NCBI RefSeq assembly: GCF_026410085.1
Contig: NZ_CP112866.1
Span: 3,533,001-3,597,000 of the forward strand
Direction: 5' to 3'
DNA from: Pseudomonas quebecensis
GTDB lineage: Bacteria; Pseudomonadota; Gammaproteobacteria; Pseudomonadales; Pseudomonadaceae
Length of the DNA: 64,000 nucleotides
In this document: positions 12,879 through 22,892 of the stretch, in pieces
Position numbering within the stretch: the stretch's first letter is position 1
Layout of the letters: every line of letters starts with the position of its first letter
Program-made: the position numbers and the translations under genes
The notes under the pieces: generated by a model
What the model saw: the letters and a program-made list of their open reading frames with translations, nothing else
Database searches by the model: none
What the model was told of the DNA's origin: nothing

Positions 12879-14210
12879 ATGACCGCCACTGCCGCCCCGC
12901 TCGACATCTTGCTGCTGCCGACCTGGCTGGTGCCTGTGGAGCCGGCCGGCGTGGTACTCAAGGAACATGCCCTGGGGATTCGCGACGGGCGCATTGCCTT
13001 TATCGGCCCGCGGGCGGCGGCACTGAAGCTGCAGGCCACCGAGGTGCGTGAGCTGCCGGGCATGCTGCTCAGCCCCGGCTTGATCAATGCCCACGGGCAC
13101 GCGGCGATGAGCCTGTTTCGCGGCCTGGCCGACGACCTGCCGCTGATGACCTGGCTGGAAAAACACATCTGGCCCGCCGAGGCCAAGTGGGTCGACGAGG
13201 CCTTCGTACGCGACGGCACCGACCTGGCGATCGCCGAACAGCTCAAAGGCGGGATCAGCTGTTTCTCCGACATGTACTTCTACCCCAAGGTCGCCAGCGA
13301 CTGCGTACACAACAGCGGCATGCGCGCACAGATCGCGATTCCGATCCTCGACTTCCCGATCCCCGGCGCCGGCAGCGCCGATGAAGCGATCCGCCAGGGC
13401 ATCGAGCTGTTCGGCGACCTCAAGCACCACCCGCGCATCAAGATCACCTTCGGCCCCCATGCGCCCTACACCGTCTGCGACGCCAACCTGGAGAAAATCC
13501 GGGTCATCGCCGAAGAACTCGACGCCGCCATCCATATGCATGTCCACGAAACCGCCTTCGAGGTGCAGCAAGCCGTCGAAAAGACCGGCGAGCGACCGTT
13601 GGCACGTCTGGGTCGCCTGGGGCTGCTGGGGCCGCGCTTCCAGGCCGTTCACATGACCCAAATCAGCGAGGACGACCTGGTTTTGCTGGTAGAAAGCAAC
13701 ACCAGCGTGATTCATTGCCCCGAGTCGAACCTGAAACTGGCCAGTGGCTTCTGCCCGGTGGAACGTCTGTGGCAGGCTGGCGTCAATGTAGCCCTGGGCA
13801 CCGACGGCGCCGCCAGCAACAACGACTTGGACTTGCTCGGCGAAACCCGCACCGCTGCAATGCTGGCCAAGGCCGTCGCCGGTTCGGCCACCGCTCTGGA
13901 TGCGCATCGCGCGCTGCGCATGGCTACGCTCAATGGTGCGCGCGCCATGGGCCTGGAAAACGAGATCGGCTCGCTGGAAGTGGGCAAGGCGGCGGACATC
14001 GTCGCCTTCGATCTGTCGGGGCTGGCGCAACAACCGATCTACGATCCGGTCTCACAGCTTATATATGCCACCGGACGTGACAGCGTGAAACACCTTTGGG
14101 TCGCCGGCAAGCAGTTGCTCGACGACCGGCAATTGACCCGCATGGATGAGCAACAGTTGACCGCCACGGCCATCGCCTGGGGCCGGCGCATCAGCGGGCA
14201 GCACGAATAA
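12879..14210 (+). CDS. mtaD: 5'-methylthioadenosine / S-adenosylhomocysteine deaminase (TRZ/ATZ amidohydrolase)
   Basis: The 443-residue amidohydrolase has the metal ligands of the family: [13 protein letters not shown] (HxH), a GPHAPYTV histidine, [11 protein letters not shown] and [13 protein letters not shown] (Asp). A ribosome-binding site AGGAAG precedes the ATG. Enzymes of this type in pseudomonads deaminate methylthioadenosine to methylthioinosine, which is then phosphorolysed to the substrate of MtnA. The divergent mtnA 109 bases away supports this role. Chlorohydrolase or guanine deaminase activity is the less likely alternative. Confidence 0.88.
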   Translation: MTATAAPLDILLLPTWLVPVEPAGVVLKEHALGIRDGRIAFIGPRAAALKLQATEVRELPGMLLSPGLINAHGHAAMSLFRGLADDLPLMTWLEKHIWPAEAKWVDEAFVRDGTDLAIAEQLKGGISCFSDMYFYPKVASDCVHNSGMRAQIAIPILDFPIPGAGSADEAIRQGIELFGDLKHHPRIKITFGPHAPYTVCDANLEKIRVIAEELDAAIHMHVHETAFEVQQAVEKTGERPLARLGRLGLLGPRFQAVHMTQISEDDLVLLVESNTSVIHCPESNLKLASGFCPVERLWQAGVNVALGTDGAASNNDLDLLGETRTAAMLAKAVAGSATALDAHRALRMATLNGARAMGLENEIGSLEVGKAADIVAFDLSGLAQQPIYDPVSQLIYATGRDSVKHLWVAGKQLLDDRQLTRMDEQQLTATAIAWGRRISGQHE

Positions 14211-14274
14211 CGACGGTGTTGAACCCGCGCGTTCAGCACCGGCCAACCGATTTATCAGATTCAGAGGATGCACC

Positions 14275-14973
14275 ATGAGCAACGTCGATCACGCCGAAAT
14301 CGCCAAATTCGAAGCCTTGGCCCACCGCTGGTGGGACCGCGAAAGCGAGTTCAAACCGCTGCACGACATCAACCCGCTGCGAGTCAACTGGATTGACGAA
14401 CGCGTCAATCTGGCCGGCAAGAAGGTGCTGGACGTCGGCTGCGGCGGCGGCATCCTCAGCGAAGCCATGGCCCAGCGCGGCGCCACGGTGATGGGCATCG
14501 ACATGGGCGAAGCGCCACTGGCCGTGGCCCAGCTGCACCAGTTGGAGTCCGGCGTGAGCGTTGAATACCGCCAGATCACCGCCGAAGCCCTGGCCGAGGA
14601 AATGCCCGGGCAGTTCGACGTGGTCACGTGCCTGGAGATGCTCGAACACGTGCCGGACCCGTCCTCGGTGATCCGCGCGTGCTTCCGTATGGTCAAGCCG
14701 GGCGGCCAGGTGTTTTTCTCCACCATCAACCGCAACCCCAAGGCGTACCTGTTCGCGATCATCGGCGCCGAGTACATCATGAAGCTGTTGCCGCGCGGCA
14801 CCCACGACTTCAAGAAATTCATCCGCCCTTCCGAGCTGGGGGCCTGGAGCCGCCAGGCCGGGCTGACCGTCAAGGACATCATCGGCCTGACCTACAACCC
14901 GCTGACCAAGCACTACAAGCTGGCCAACGACGTCGACGTCAATTACATGATCCAGACCCTGCGCGAGGAGTAA
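14275..14973 (+). CDS. ubiG: Ubiquinone biosynthesis O-methyltransferase
   Basis: The 232-residue class I SAM methyltransferase starts [21 protein letters not shown]. It has motif [25 protein letters not shown] and the post-motif [13 protein letters not shown], all standard UbiG features. It methylates 2-octaprenyl-6-hydroxyphenol and 3-demethylubiquinol. It stands 64 bases after mtaD and 4 bases before mupP, and the order mtaD-ubiG-mupP-yciK is conserved in Pseudomonas. Confidence 0.95.
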   Translation: MSNVDHAEIAKFEALAHRWWDRESEFKPLHDINPLRVNWIDERVNLAGKKVLDVGCGGGILSEAMAQRGATVMGIDMGEAPLAVAQLHQLESGVSVEYRQITAEALAEEMPGQFDVVTCLEMLEHVPDPSSVIRACFRMVKPGGQVFFSTINRNPKAYLFAIIGAEYIMKLLPRGTHDFKKFIRPSELGAWSRQAGLTVKDIIGLTYNPLTKHYKLANDVDVNYMIQTLREE

Positions 14974-14977
14974 GCCT

Positions 14978-15649
14978 GTGAAGCTGCGAGCGGTTCTCTT
15001 CGATATGGACGGCACCCTGCTGGACACGGCGCCGGACTTTATCGCCATCTGCCAGGCCATGCGCGCCGATCGGGGCCTGGCGCCGATCAACGACCAGCAC
15101 ATTCGCGACGAAATCTCCGGCGGTGCGCGGGCGATGGTCGCGGTGACGTTCTCGATGGACCCGGAGTCGCCGGGTTTCGAGGAGCTGCGCCAGGAATTCC
15201 TTGAGCGCTACCTCAAGGGCTGCGCGGTCCATAGCAAGCTGTTCGACGGTATGAGCGAGCTGCTGGCGGACATCGAGAAGGCCAACCTGATCTGGGGCGT
15301 GGTCACCAACAAGCCGGTGCGCTTTGCCGAGCCGATCATGCAGCAACTGGGCCTGGCCGAGCGTTCTGCGCTGCTGATCTGCCCGGACCATGTAAAGAAC
15401 AGCAAACCGGACCCGGAGCCGCTGATCCTGGCGTGCAAGATGCTCGACCTCGACCCTGCCAGCGTGCTGTTCGTGGGCGACGACCTGCGCGATATCGAAT
15501 CCGGCCGCGACGCCGGCACGCGCACGGCGGCGGTCACCTATGGCTATATCCACCCGGACGACAACCCACATCATTGGGGCGCAGATGTGGTGGTGGATCA
15601 CCCACTGGAACTGCGCAAGGTGCTGGATAACGCGCTATGCAGTTGCTGA
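14978..15649 (+). CDS. mupP: N-acetylmuramic acid 6-phosphate phosphatase
   Basis: The 223-residue HAD phosphatase starts at a GTG and shows motif [12 protein letters not shown] (Asp9, Asp11), motif II VVTNK, the Lys in KPDPEPL and motif [13 protein letters not shown]. It resembles phosphoglycolate phosphatases, but the Pseudomonas orthologue following ubiG is MupP, which dephosphorylates MurNAc-6-P in the anhydro-MurNAc recycling route that bypasses UDP-MurNAc synthesis and contributes to fosfomycin tolerance. It follows ubiG by only 4 bases. Confidence 0.88.
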   Translation: MKLRAVLFDMDGTLLDTAPDFIAICQAMRADRGLAPINDQHIRDEISGGARAMVAVTFSMDPESPGFEELRQEFLERYLKGCAVHSKLFDGMSELLADIEKANLIWGVVTNKPVRFAEPIMQQLGLAERSALLICPDHVKNSKPDPEPLILACKMLDLDPASVLFVGDDLRDIESGRDAGTRTAAVTYGYIHPDDNPHHWGADVVVDHPLELRKVLDNALCSC

Positions 15650-15753
15650 TGGCTCACCGATCCAGCTGACCTATGAAGCTCCCCCTCCCACAGGGTATCT
15701 CCACCGGTCTCAAGTTTTGTGCTGAAACATGTTGAATTCTGTCGAGGCTATTT

Positions 15754-16494
15754 ATGTTTGATTACTCCGCACGTCCAGAACTGCTCAAAGGCCGGGTCAT
15801 CCTGGTGACCGGCGCCGGTCGCGGGATTGGCGCGGCAGCGGCGAAAACCTATGCCGCCCACGGCGCCACCGTGCTGTTGCTGGGCAAGACCGAAGCCAAC
15901 CTGGCCCAGGTGTATGACGAAATCGAAGCCGCCGGCCACCCGCAACCGGTGGTGATCCCGTTCAACCTGGAAACCGCCCTGCCCCATCAATACGATGAGT
16001 TGGCGGCGATGATCGAGAAAGAGTTCGGCCACCTCGACGGCCTGCTGCACAACGCCTCGATCATCGGCCCCCGCACGCCGATCGAGCAGTTGTCCGGCGA
16101 GAACTTCATGCGTGTGATGCATGTGAACGTCAATGCGATGTTTATGCTGACCAGCACCTTGCTGCCATTGCTCAAACTGTCCCAGGATGCGTCAGTGGTG
16201 TTCACCTCCAGCAGCGTCGGGCGCAAAGGCCGCGCGTACTGGGGCGCGTATGGCGTGTCCAAGTTTGCCACTGAAGGCCTGATGCAGACCCTGGCCGACG
16301 AACTGGAGGATGTGGCGGCGGTACGCGCCAACAGCGTCAACCCAGGCGGCACCCGCACCAGCATGCGTGCCCAGGCCTATCCAGGGGAAAACCCGATGGA
16401 AAGGCCGGCACCGGAAGAGATCATGCCGGTGTACCTGTACTTGATGGGGCCGGACAGTGCCGGCGTGAATGGGCAGGCATTCGATGCCCAGTAA
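15754..16494 (+). CDS. YciK-type short-chain dehydrogenase/reductase
   Basis: The 246-residue SDR has the cofactor motif TGAGRGIGAAAA (about residues 20-31), an LLHNASIIGP strand, the catalytic Ser in VVFTSSSVGRKG and the YGVSK motif (YxxxK). The N-terminus MFDYSARPELLKGRVILVTG is that of the YciK family. The substrate is unknown. It is the last gene of the mtaD-ubiG-mupP-yciK block and lies 104 bases after mupP. Confidence 0.88.
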   Translation: MFDYSARPELLKGRVILVTGAGRGIGAAAAKTYAAHGATVLLLGKTEANLAQVYDEIEAAGHPQPVVIPFNLETALPHQYDELAAMIEKEFGHLDGLLHNASIIGPRTPIEQLSGENFMRVMHVNVNAMFMLTSTLLPLLKLSQDASVVFTSSSVGRKGRAYWGAYGVSKFATEGLMQTLADELEDVAAVRANSVNPGGTRTSMRAQAYPGENPMERPAPEEIMPVYLYLMGPDSAGVNGQAFDAQ

Positions 16495-16517
16495 CAACTG
16501 ACACAACTGGAACAAAA

Positions 16518-16544
16518 TGTGGGAGGGGCAAGCCCCCTCCCACA
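16518..16544. repeat. Single REP hairpin between convergent genes
   Basis: TGTGGGAGGGG / CCCCCTCCCACA folds as an almost perfect hairpin around CAAG. It lies between yciK and the solute-binding protein gene, where it may also block convergent transcripts. Confidence 0.75.
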
Positions 16545-16569
16545 CTTGTATTGCGCGGTTGCCGAATGC

Positions 16570-18084
16570 TTAGTTTTTCACGACTTCTTCCAGGGTGAAA
16601 CGGCCCAGCGGGTTTTGCAGGAAGTTGCTCACATTCTTGCGTGAGATATTGATGTAAGGGCTGTAGTACAGGTCGATCCAGTTCACATCCTGCTTGGCCA
16701 GTTTCTGCAGTTCCACATACATCTGCTCACGCTTGGCCGGGTCGGCTTCGATGCGGGCTGCGGCGACCAGGTCCTTGACCTTGTCGTTCTTGTAGCGGGT
16801 CATATAGTTCTGGTTGGTGTCGTGGCCCAGCACGAAGGTGGTCTTCTGGTCCGGGTCGAGGATGTCGTTGGTCCAGTACATCACCGAAATGTCGTACTCA
16901 CCGTCCACCAGCATCTGCCAGCTCTGGGTCGGGTCGACCTTCTGCAGGTTGGCGGTCACGCCGACCTTGGCCAACTGGTCCTTGATAATCACCGCGATCT
17001 GCTCATCGGCTTCGTTGCCGGCATTGACCACATAGTTGAGTTTCAAGTCCTTGGCACCGGCCTGTTCCAGCAGCTTCTTGGCGGCGGTGGGGTCATACGG
17101 GCGCTGCAGGTTATTGGGGTAGTGGTACAGCGAGCCTTTCGGGATGTAGGAATAAGCCACGGTGCCCTGGCCGTACGTGACGGTTTTGACCAGCGATTGC
17201 TTATCGATGGACATGTCCAGCGCCTGGCGCACTTCGGGTTTGGCCAACAGGCCGTGGGCATGGTTGATCAACAAGTGATCTTCACGGGTGGACGGGTCGG
17301 CGTGGACCACCACGTTTTTGTCTTTCTTCAACTCTTCAACTCGAGAGAACGGCACGAAGATCGCGGTATCGAGTTCGTCGTTCTGCACCATGCGCATACG
17401 GGTGTTGTCGTCGGTCACCGAGACCCACTCCACACCGTCCAGGCTTACCTTTTGAGCCTGCCAGAAGTTCGGGTTCTTCTTGAGGATCACCCGATCGCCC
17501 TTGCGCCACTCTTCTACCGTAAACGCACCGGACGTCACCGGGTTTTCCGAGTAGGCGTCTTCGCCCATGGAGGTCATGGCTTTTTCGGACAGGATCGACA
17601 CCGTCGGCGAAGCAAGTTGGGAGAGGAAGGCCACCGCCGGGGTCTTGAGCGTGACCACCAGGGTTTTCGGGTCGGCGGCCGTGGCCGTGTTGATCAGACT
17701 GAACGGGTCAGCCCACAGCGAAGCCTTGTTGTCGCGGATGCGCAACAGGCTGAAAGCGGCGTCGGCGGCGGTGATCGGCGAGCCATCGGAGAATTTCGCG
17801 TCACGCAGCTTGAAGGTATAGGTCAGGCCGTCCTTGGATATCTCCCAGCTTTCAGCCAGGCCCGGTTCCATCTTGGTGCCCAGGTTGTCTACGCGCACCA
17901 GGGTGTCGTAGACGTTGGCAAACACCCAGGTATCGCGGTTCTGCGCGCTTTTGATCGGGTCGAACGTGGTGCTGTCTTCACGGCAACCGATGGTGAGTAC
18001 ACCGGCGGCCTGGGCGAAACCGGCGGTCAGCGACCAGGCGGTCAGCGTGGCGGCGGCGAGTAACTTCAAGTGGCGGGATTGCAT
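16570..18084 (-). CDS. Periplasmic peptide-type solute-binding protein (SBP family 5)
   Basis: The 504-residue protein has a Sec signal peptide cleaved after about AQAA (residue 27) and the family 5 pattern TFDPIKSAQNRD, LVRVDNLGTKMEPGLAESWEIS and the late repeat TLEEVV. This family delivers oligopeptides, dipeptides and some peptide-like compounds to ABC importers. It is the last gene of an operon with two permeases, two ATPases and an iminopeptidase-like enzyme, all read from the lux-box-like promoter at 22.8 kb. The locus organisation matches the PipR-linked transporter described in plant-associated Pseudomonas, where the binding protein is needed for response to a plant-derived ethanolamine compound. 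That assignment is by synteny only. Confidence 0.85.
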   Translation of the reverse strand: MQSRHLKLLAAATLTAWSLTAGFAQAAGVLTIGCREDSTTFDPIKSAQNRDTWVFANVYDTLVRVDNLGTKMEPGLAESWEISKDGLTYTFKLRDAKFSDGSPITAADAAFSLLRIRDNKASLWADPFSLINTATAADPKTLVVTLKTPAVAFLSQLASPTVSILSEKAMTSMGEDAYSENPVTSGAFTVEEWRKGDRVILKKNPNFWQAQKVSLDGVEWVSVTDDNTRMRMVQNDELDTAIFVPFSRVEELKKDKNVVVHADPSTREDHLLINHAHGLLAKPEVRQALDMSIDKQSLVKTVTYGQGTVAYSYIPKGSLYHYPNNLQRPYDPTAAKKLLEQAGAKDLKLNYVVNAGNEADEQIAVIIKDQLAKVGVTANLQKVDPTQSWQMLVDGEYDISVMYWTNDILDPDQKTTFVLGHDTNQNYMTRYKNDKVKDLVAAARIEADPAKREQMYVELQKLAKQDVNWIDLYYSPYINISRKNVSNFLQNPLGRFTLEEVVKN

Positions 18085-18116
18085 GTCATAACTCCTTGTT
18101 CATGAATGGCAGAGGG

Positions 18117-19088
18117 TTAAAGCAAAGGCGTTTCAAGCACGCAACTGTACCGGTGCTCGTGCAGGTGGTGGGTAGGCGGCAACGCTACGGAACACATTGC
18201 CCGCGCATGCCGGCAACGCGGGTGGAAGGCACAGCCGGTCGGTAAATTCAGCGGGCTTGGCGGCTCGCCCGGCAGGGGTTCGGCCGGCAATGGCCGCTGC
18301 GGGTCGATCTGCGGGATCGCCTCGATCAAGGCTGCCGTGTACGGATGGCGCGGCGACGTGAACACCGCTTCCACCGGGCCTTCCTCGACGATCTTGCCCA
18401 GGTACATCACCGCCACGCGGTCGCACAGGCGCCGCACGATGGCCAGGTCATGGGCGATAAACAGGATCGCCAGGTTCATACGCTGTTGCAGTTCCAGCAG
18501 CAGATTGATGATCTGGCCCTGAATCGATACATCCAGCGCCGCCACGCATTCATCGGCGACGATCAGGCGCGGCTCTACCGCCAGGGCCCGGGCAATGCCG
18601 ACGCGCTGGCACTGGCCACCACTGAGGGCACTGGGTTTGCGCGTGGCCAGCTCAGGGCGCAGGCCCACCAGATCGAGCAGTTCGTTGACCCGGGCGGGAA
18701 TGTGGTCCGAGCCGACTTTGCGCTGCACGCGCAAGACTTCGGCGATGGTTTCGCCGATGGTATGGCGCGGATTCAACGCGGCGTACGGGTCCTGAAAAAT
18801 CATTGCCGTTTCATGGCGCAGGCGCGCGATGTCGATGGCGCTGCCTTGGGCCATGTCGACGCCATCGAACAGCACCTGCCCGGCACTGATCGGGTTCAGA
18901 TGCAGAATCGCCCGCCCGAGGGTGCTTTTGCCGCTGCCGGACTCGCCCACCAACCCAAGGGTTTGGCCTGCTGCGAGGTTCAGCGATACACCGTTCACCG
19001 CCCTCACCCACTGTTTGTTCAGGCCGAACAAGCCACTGCCGGACGCGGCAAAACGTACCTCCAGGTCCTTGATCTGCAACAGGCTCAT
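18117..19088 (-). CDS. Peptide ABC transporter ATPase (DppF/OppF type)
   Basis: The 323-residue ATPase has Walker A GESGSGKST, the signature LSGGQCQRVGIARAL, Walker B LIVADECVAALD and the switch His region IAHDLAIV. The C-terminal oligopeptide-transporter tail CAFHPRC is present. Walker B has Cys-Val after the catalytic Glu instead of the usual PTS/PVS, a small deviation. It powers import at the inner membrane with its partner at 19085-20041. The ATG at 19088 overlaps the upstream stop as ATGA; an in-frame start 9 codons upstream is less likely. Confidence 0.9.
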   Translation of the reverse strand: MSLLQIKDLEVRFAASGSGLFGLNKQWVRAVNGVSLNLAAGQTLGLVGESGSGKSTLGRAILHLNPISAGQVLFDGVDMAQGSAIDIARLRHETAMIFQDPYAALNPRHTIGETIAEVLRVQRKVGSDHIPARVNELLDLVGLRPELATRKPSALSGGQCQRVGIARALAVEPRLIVADECVAALDVSIQGQIINLLLELQQRMNLAILFIAHDLAIVRRLCDRVAVMYLGKIVEEGPVEAVFTSPRHPYTAALIEAIPQIDPQRPLPAEPLPGEPPSPLNLPTGCAFHPRCRHARAMCSVALPPTHHLHEHRYSCVLETPLL

Positions 19089-20041
19089 GGGCGCACTCCC
19101 AACGGATAGTGACAAGCCACCCGCGCGCCTTCAGGCAAGCGCTCGGTGCACAACGCGCCAACCTGCGGGCAACGCGGGTTGAAGCGGCAGCCGGCGGGTA
19201 ATGCATCAAGCAATGGCGGCTGACCGGGGATGGTGCGCAGCAAGGCGTGGCCGCTGCTGTGGGCCGGCTGGCAGTCGATCAGGCCGGCGGTGTACGGATG
19301 CTGCGGATGCGCCAGCACCTCGTGCTTGCTCGCATGCTCGCACAGACGCCCGGCATACATCACCGCGATGGAATCGCAGGTCTGCGCCACCACGCCAAGG
19401 TCGTGAGTGATCATGATGATCGACAGGCCGCGCTGGTCGCGCAGGTCCAGCAGCAGGCGCAGGATTTGTGCCTGCACGGTCACGTCCAGGGCGGTGGTCG
19501 GCTCGTCGGCGATCAGTACCTTGGGGTTGCAGCCCAGCGCCACGGCGATCATCGCGCGCTGGCGCATGCCGCCGGAAAACTCGTGGGGATAGTTGTCGGC
19601 GCGCGCTTGAGGGTCGGGAATGCCGACCTGGCGCAGCACCTCGACGGCCTGCAGACGCGCATCCTTTTTCGATACGCCTTGATGCAGGCGAATGCCCTCG
19701 GCGATCTGCTCGCCGATGCGCATCAAGGGGTCCAGATGGCTGCTGGGGTTCTGGAAAATCATCCCCAGTTGCCCGCCACGCACCGCACGCATGCCGGCGG
19801 CGTCGAGGCTGAGCAGGTCCTGGCCGGCCAGGCGCACCGCGCCACCCTGCACACGCAGGTTGGGCGATGGCAGCAGGCGAATCAGGCCACGGCAGGCCAT
19901 GGTCTTGCCCGAGCCGCTTTCGCCCACCAGGCCGAGGATCTCGCCTTCGGCCAGGTCGAACGACACACGGTCCACCAGGGTCACGTCACGCCCGGCATTG
20001 TGGGCGATCACGCTCAGGTCGCGCACTTGCAACAGGCTCAT
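19085..20041 (-). CDS. Peptide ABC transporter ATPase (DppD/OppD type)
   Basis: The 318-residue ATPase has Walker [10 protein letters not shown], the signature [15 protein letters not shown], Walker [13 protein letters not shown], the ITHDLGVVA switch and the C-terminal CRFNPRC motif of the oligopeptide family. It pairs with the DppF-type ATPase downstream. The ATG at 20041 overlaps the stop of the preceding permease gene as ATGA, so the operon is translationally coupled. A longer frame reaching 20536 runs antisense to nothing real and lies inside the permease gene. Confidence 0.9.
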   Translation of the reverse strand: MSLLQVRDLSVIAHNAGRDVTLVDRVSFDLAEGEILGLVGESGSGKTMACRGLIRLLPSPNLRVQGGAVRLAGQDLLSLDAAGMRAVRGGQLGMIFQNPSSHLDPLMRIGEQIAEGIRLHQGVSKKDARLQAVEVLRQVGIPDPQARADNYPHEFSGGMRQRAMIAVALGCNPKVLIADEPTTALDVTVQAQILRLLLDLRDQRGLSIIMITHDLGVVAQTCDSIAVMYAGRLCEHASKHEVLAHPQHPYTAGLIDCQPAHSSGHALLRTIPGQPPLLDALPAGCRFNPRCPQVGALCTERLPEGARVACHYPLGVRP

Positions 20042-20895
20042 GTGCGGTCTCCCAGTACTTGCGCCACGCCATCGGCCAGCAGGCTGAAGCCCATGGCCAG
20101 CGTGACGATGGCCAGGCCGGGAAAGGTGCAGATCCACCAGGCCGTGGTGATAAACGCCTGGCCCTCGGCGACCATGGTGCCCCACTCGGCGGTCGGCGGT
20201 TGCACGCCCAGGCCCAGGTAGCTCACGGCCGCGCCATTGAGCAGCACCAACACCGCATCGGACATGGAAAACACAATCGAGCCGAACATTGCATTGGGCA
20301 GCAGGTGTCGAAACAGGATGCGCCCGTGGCCGAAGCCCAGGCTCTTGGCGGCCAGGGCGAAGTCGCTTTCCTTGAGCACCAGGATCTGCGAGCGGATCAG
20401 CCGCGCATACGACACCCAGCCCACCAGCGCCATGGCGATATAGAAACTCTTCAAGCCTGGGCCGAGGATGGCCATGATCGCCAGCATCAGCACCAGAAAC
20501 GGGAACGCCAGGATTACGTCGATCACGCGCATGCACACGCTGTCGAAACGCCCGCCGATATAGCCTGAGACCGCGCCGATAAACGTGCCGATGATAAACG
20601 GAAAGATTACCCCGACCACCGCCAGTTGCAGGTCGATGCGCGCCCCCCAGATTACCCTCGAAAGGATGTCTCGGCCGTAGTTATCCGTGCCGAATGGATG
20701 GGCAAGGCTGGGGGCCAGCAGGCTCAGGTCGGTGTTCTGCGCAATTGGGTCATACGGCGCGATCCACGGCGCGAACAAGGCCAGGCCGAGCCACGCCAGC
20801 AGGATCAGCAGCCCCCACGCCGCCGTGAGCCGGCCGTTGCGTAAACCGAGTCGCAGGCGCAGGCGCCAGGGCGCAACCAAGGGTCGAGTGCTCAT
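20038..20895 (-). CDS. Peptide ABC transporter permease (DppC/OppC type)
   Basis: The 285-residue membrane protein has an N-terminal membrane segment (WGLLILLAWLGLALFAPW), the DppC-type phrase HPFGTDNYGRDILSR and about five further helices. The EAA loop is recognisable at YARLIRSQILVLKESDFALAAKSLG. It forms the inner-membrane channel with the DppB-type partner. The ATG at 20895 overlaps the upstream stop as ATGA. Confidence 0.9.
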   Translation of the reverse strand: MSTRPLVAPWRLRLRLGLRNGRLTAAWGLLILLAWLGLALFAPWIAPYDPIAQNTDLSLLAPSLAHPFGTDNYGRDILSRVIWGARIDLQLAVVGVIFPFIIGTFIGAVSGYIGGRFDSVCMRVIDVILAFPFLVLMLAIMAILGPGLKSFYIAMALVGWVSYARLIRSQILVLKESDFALAAKSLGFGHGRILFRHLLPNAMFGSIVFSMSDAVLVLLNGAAVSYLGLGVQPPTAEWGTMVAEGQAFITTAWWICTFPGLAIVTLAMGFSLLADGVAQVLGDRT

Positions 20896-21839
20896 TGCAT
20901 CTTCACTCGCGGGTCGAGCGCCACCGTCACCACATCGGCGATGAAGTTGACCAGCACCGTGGCGCACGCCAACACCATCGCCACGCCCTGCACCACCATG
21001 TAGTCGCGGGTAAAGATGCCGCGCACCAGCAACTGACCAATGCCGGGGATAGCAAACAGGCTTTCGATGACCACCGTGCCGCTGATCAACCAGCCGATAT
21101 TCACCGCCAGCAGGTTGACCGCCGGGACCAGGGAGTTGGGCAATACGTGCCGGCGAAACACCTCGGCTTCCGACAGCCCGCGCGCACGGGCGGCGGTGAC
21201 GTGATCGGCCTGCAGTTCCATCAGCATGCTCGCGCGCAGGTTACGTACCAGTACCGCCGACAGCGCCAGGGCGATGGTCAGGCACGGCAGCACCATGTGG
21301 TGCGCCTTGTCCAGCCAGGTGCGGCCATACCCGGACACCGGGAACAGGCCCCATTGCACACTGAGCAGCAGGATCAGCATCAAACCCAGCCAGAACGCCG
21401 GCATGCCCAGGCCGACGGTGGTGAAGACGCGGACCAGGTTATCCGCCCAGCCGCCTTTGTGGCGCGCGGCCAGTGTGGCCAGGGGCAGCGCGATCAGCAG
21501 CGCCAGCAACACGCTGCCGAGCACCAACATCAGGGTCGGCTCGATACGGGTGACGATCAGCTTCAGTGCATCGACCTTGTACAACAGCGATTGACCCAGG
21601 TCGCCCTTGAGCAGGTTTTTCAGGAAATAGAAGTACTGCAGCCACAGCGGCTGGTCGAGACCGTATTGGGCGCGGATTTTCAACAATGCATCAGGCGTAC
21701 TGCGCGATCCCAGCAGCGCCCGCGCCGGGTCGCCGGGGATCGATCGCACCAGCACGAACGTAATCACACTGATGCCGAACAGTACCGGCAGCAGTTGCAA
21801 CGGTCGGAACAGGACGAAACGGTAACGCGCCAGGTTCAT
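20892..21839 (-). CDS. Peptide ABC transporter permease (DppB/OppB type)
   Basis: The 315-residue permease has six predicted membrane segments and the DppB N-terminal phrase LLPVLFGISVITFVLVRSIPGDPA. The conserved loop after it contains YGLDQPLWLQY. The EAA-like loop is ADHVTAARARGLSEAEVFRRHVLPN, and FAIPGIGQLLV follows. It starts 3 bases after the iminopeptidase-like gene ends, so both are on one message. The operon order enzyme-B-C-D-F-A puts the peptidase first, suggesting that the imported substrate is processed by it. Confidence 0.9.
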   Translation of the reverse strand: MNLARYRFVLFRPLQLLPVLFGISVITFVLVRSIPGDPARALLGSRSTPDALLKIRAQYGLDQPLWLQYFYFLKNLLKGDLGQSLLYKVDALKLIVTRIEPTLMLVLGSVLLALLIALPLATLAARHKGGWADNLVRVFTTVGLGMPAFWLGLMLILLLSVQWGLFPVSGYGRTWLDKAHHMVLPCLTIALALSAVLVRNLRASMLMELQADHVTAARARGLSEAEVFRRHVLPNSLVPAVNLLAVNIGWLISGTVVIESLFAIPGIGQLLVRGIFTRDYMVVQGVAMVLACATVLVNFIADVVTVALDPRVKMQ

Positions 21840-21842
21840 GCG

Positions 21843-22730
21843 TCAGCCTCGGTGGCGAGCGAGAAAGTCCAGCAGCACCGGAAAATACGCCTGGGGTTCT
21901 TCATAGAACGGCATATGGCTGCTGTTGGGGAACACATGCAATTCGGCGTGCCGGGCAGCCATTTTCATGCGCATGGCGCACGCCGGCGTCAGTTCATCGT
22001 GCTGGCCGGTGGTAATCAGCATCGGCATTTTGAAGTCGGCCATCTCGGCGATACGGTTCCAATCCTTGAGGTTGCCGACGTAGAGAAACTCATTGGGACC
22101 CTGCATGGTTTCGTAAGGGCCCATGTTCCAGTCGCCAAGGGAACGCTTGACCGGCTCGGGCCATTCGTCCAGGCGGCACACGTGGCGATAGTTGAGCAAG
22201 GTGATCGCGGCCTGGTACTGCGGGTGGTCGAGGGTGCCCATGGCTTCGTGGCGTTGCATCATGGCCACGGTTTCGCTGCCCAGCGCGCCACGCAGGCGCT
22301 CCAGTTCCTGGGAAAGGTGCGGAATATCGCCGACGGTGTTTGCCAGGATCAGGCTTTTGAGCTCGTCGGGATAATGAATGGCGTACTCGATGCCCAGCCA
22401 CCCGCCCCAGGAATGCCCTAGCAGGTGCACACGGCCCAGGCCCAGGGCTTGGCGCACGGTTTCGACTTCTTCGACATAACGGCCGATTTCCCACAGGGAA
22501 ACATCGGTCGGTCTGGCTGATGCCCCCGTGCCGAGCTGGTCGAATGCGACCACTCGCAGGTTATGCTCCTTGAGCCAGCCATGGGCGTCGCGCAAATAGT
22601 CACACGGCAGGCCAGGGCCACCGTTGAGGCATAGAAGCACCTCATCGCCTTGGCCAAAGCTGTAGACCACGAGTGTGTGGCCGTCGACTTGCACGTTGTA
22701 CCGCTGGTCGGGGGCAATTTCACGCCACAT
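21843..22730 (-). CDS. Proline-iminopeptidase-like alpha/beta hydrolase heading the transporter operon
   Basis: The 295-residue S33-type hydrolase has the nucleophile elbow GHSWGG, an Asp in TTGQHDELTP and a His in SSHMPFYEEP. The oxyanion motif reads NGGPG where most iminopeptidases have HGGPG. Family members release N-terminal proline or cleave related amides; the substrate here is unknown. An AAGGA ribosome-binding site lies 8 bases before the ATG at 22730. It is the first gene of the peptide ABC operon and is divergent from the LuxR gene. A longer frame to 23117 overlaps the LuxR gene and is rejected. Confidence 0.85.
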   Translation of the reverse strand: MWREIAPDQRYNVQVDGHTLVVYSFGQGDEVLLCLNGGPGLPCDYLRDAHGWLKEHNLRVVAFDQLGTGASARPTDVSLWEIGRYVEEVETVRQALGLGRVHLLGHSWGGWLGIEYAIHYPDELKSLILANTVGDIPHLSQELERLRGALGSETVAMMQRHEAMGTLDHPQYQAAITLLNYRHVCRLDEWPEPVKRSLGDWNMGPYETMQGPNEFLYVGNLKDWNRIAEMADFKMPMLITTGQHDELTPACAMRMKMAARHAELHVFPNSSHMPFYEEPQAYFPVLLDFLARHRG

Positions 22731-22813
22731 GCATACATTCCTTGTGTTGTATCGGCCTGGCGGGCAGCGGCCGTTTATCAGGCCAACACTACCGAGGATG
22801 CCGCGCGTCCATA

Positions 22814-22833
22814 ACCTAGTATTTCTTATAGGT
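22814..22833. promoter_or_regulatory. lux-box-like palindrome in the divergent promoter
   Basis: The 20-mer ACCTAGTATTTCTTATAGGT has perfect 5-bp arms, extended to AACCTA/TAGGTT when one base is added on each side. It lies between the divergent iminopeptidase-transporter operon (ATG 84 bases away) and the LuxR gene (ATG about 60 bases away). It shares the ACCTAG half and 20-base size with the element at 23691-23710, so both are likely sites for the LuxR protein. Confidence 0.65.
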
Positions 22834-22892
22834 TTGGCCTGGCAGTCCTTCGCCGGGGCGTGGCATTCTACTTGCCGCAAGTCGAGATTCAA

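Noticed and set aside
18345..19109. Plus-strand frames across the ABC transporter genes
   Set aside because: These are antisense shadows of the ATPase and permease genes; the minus-strand proteins have complete ABC motifs.
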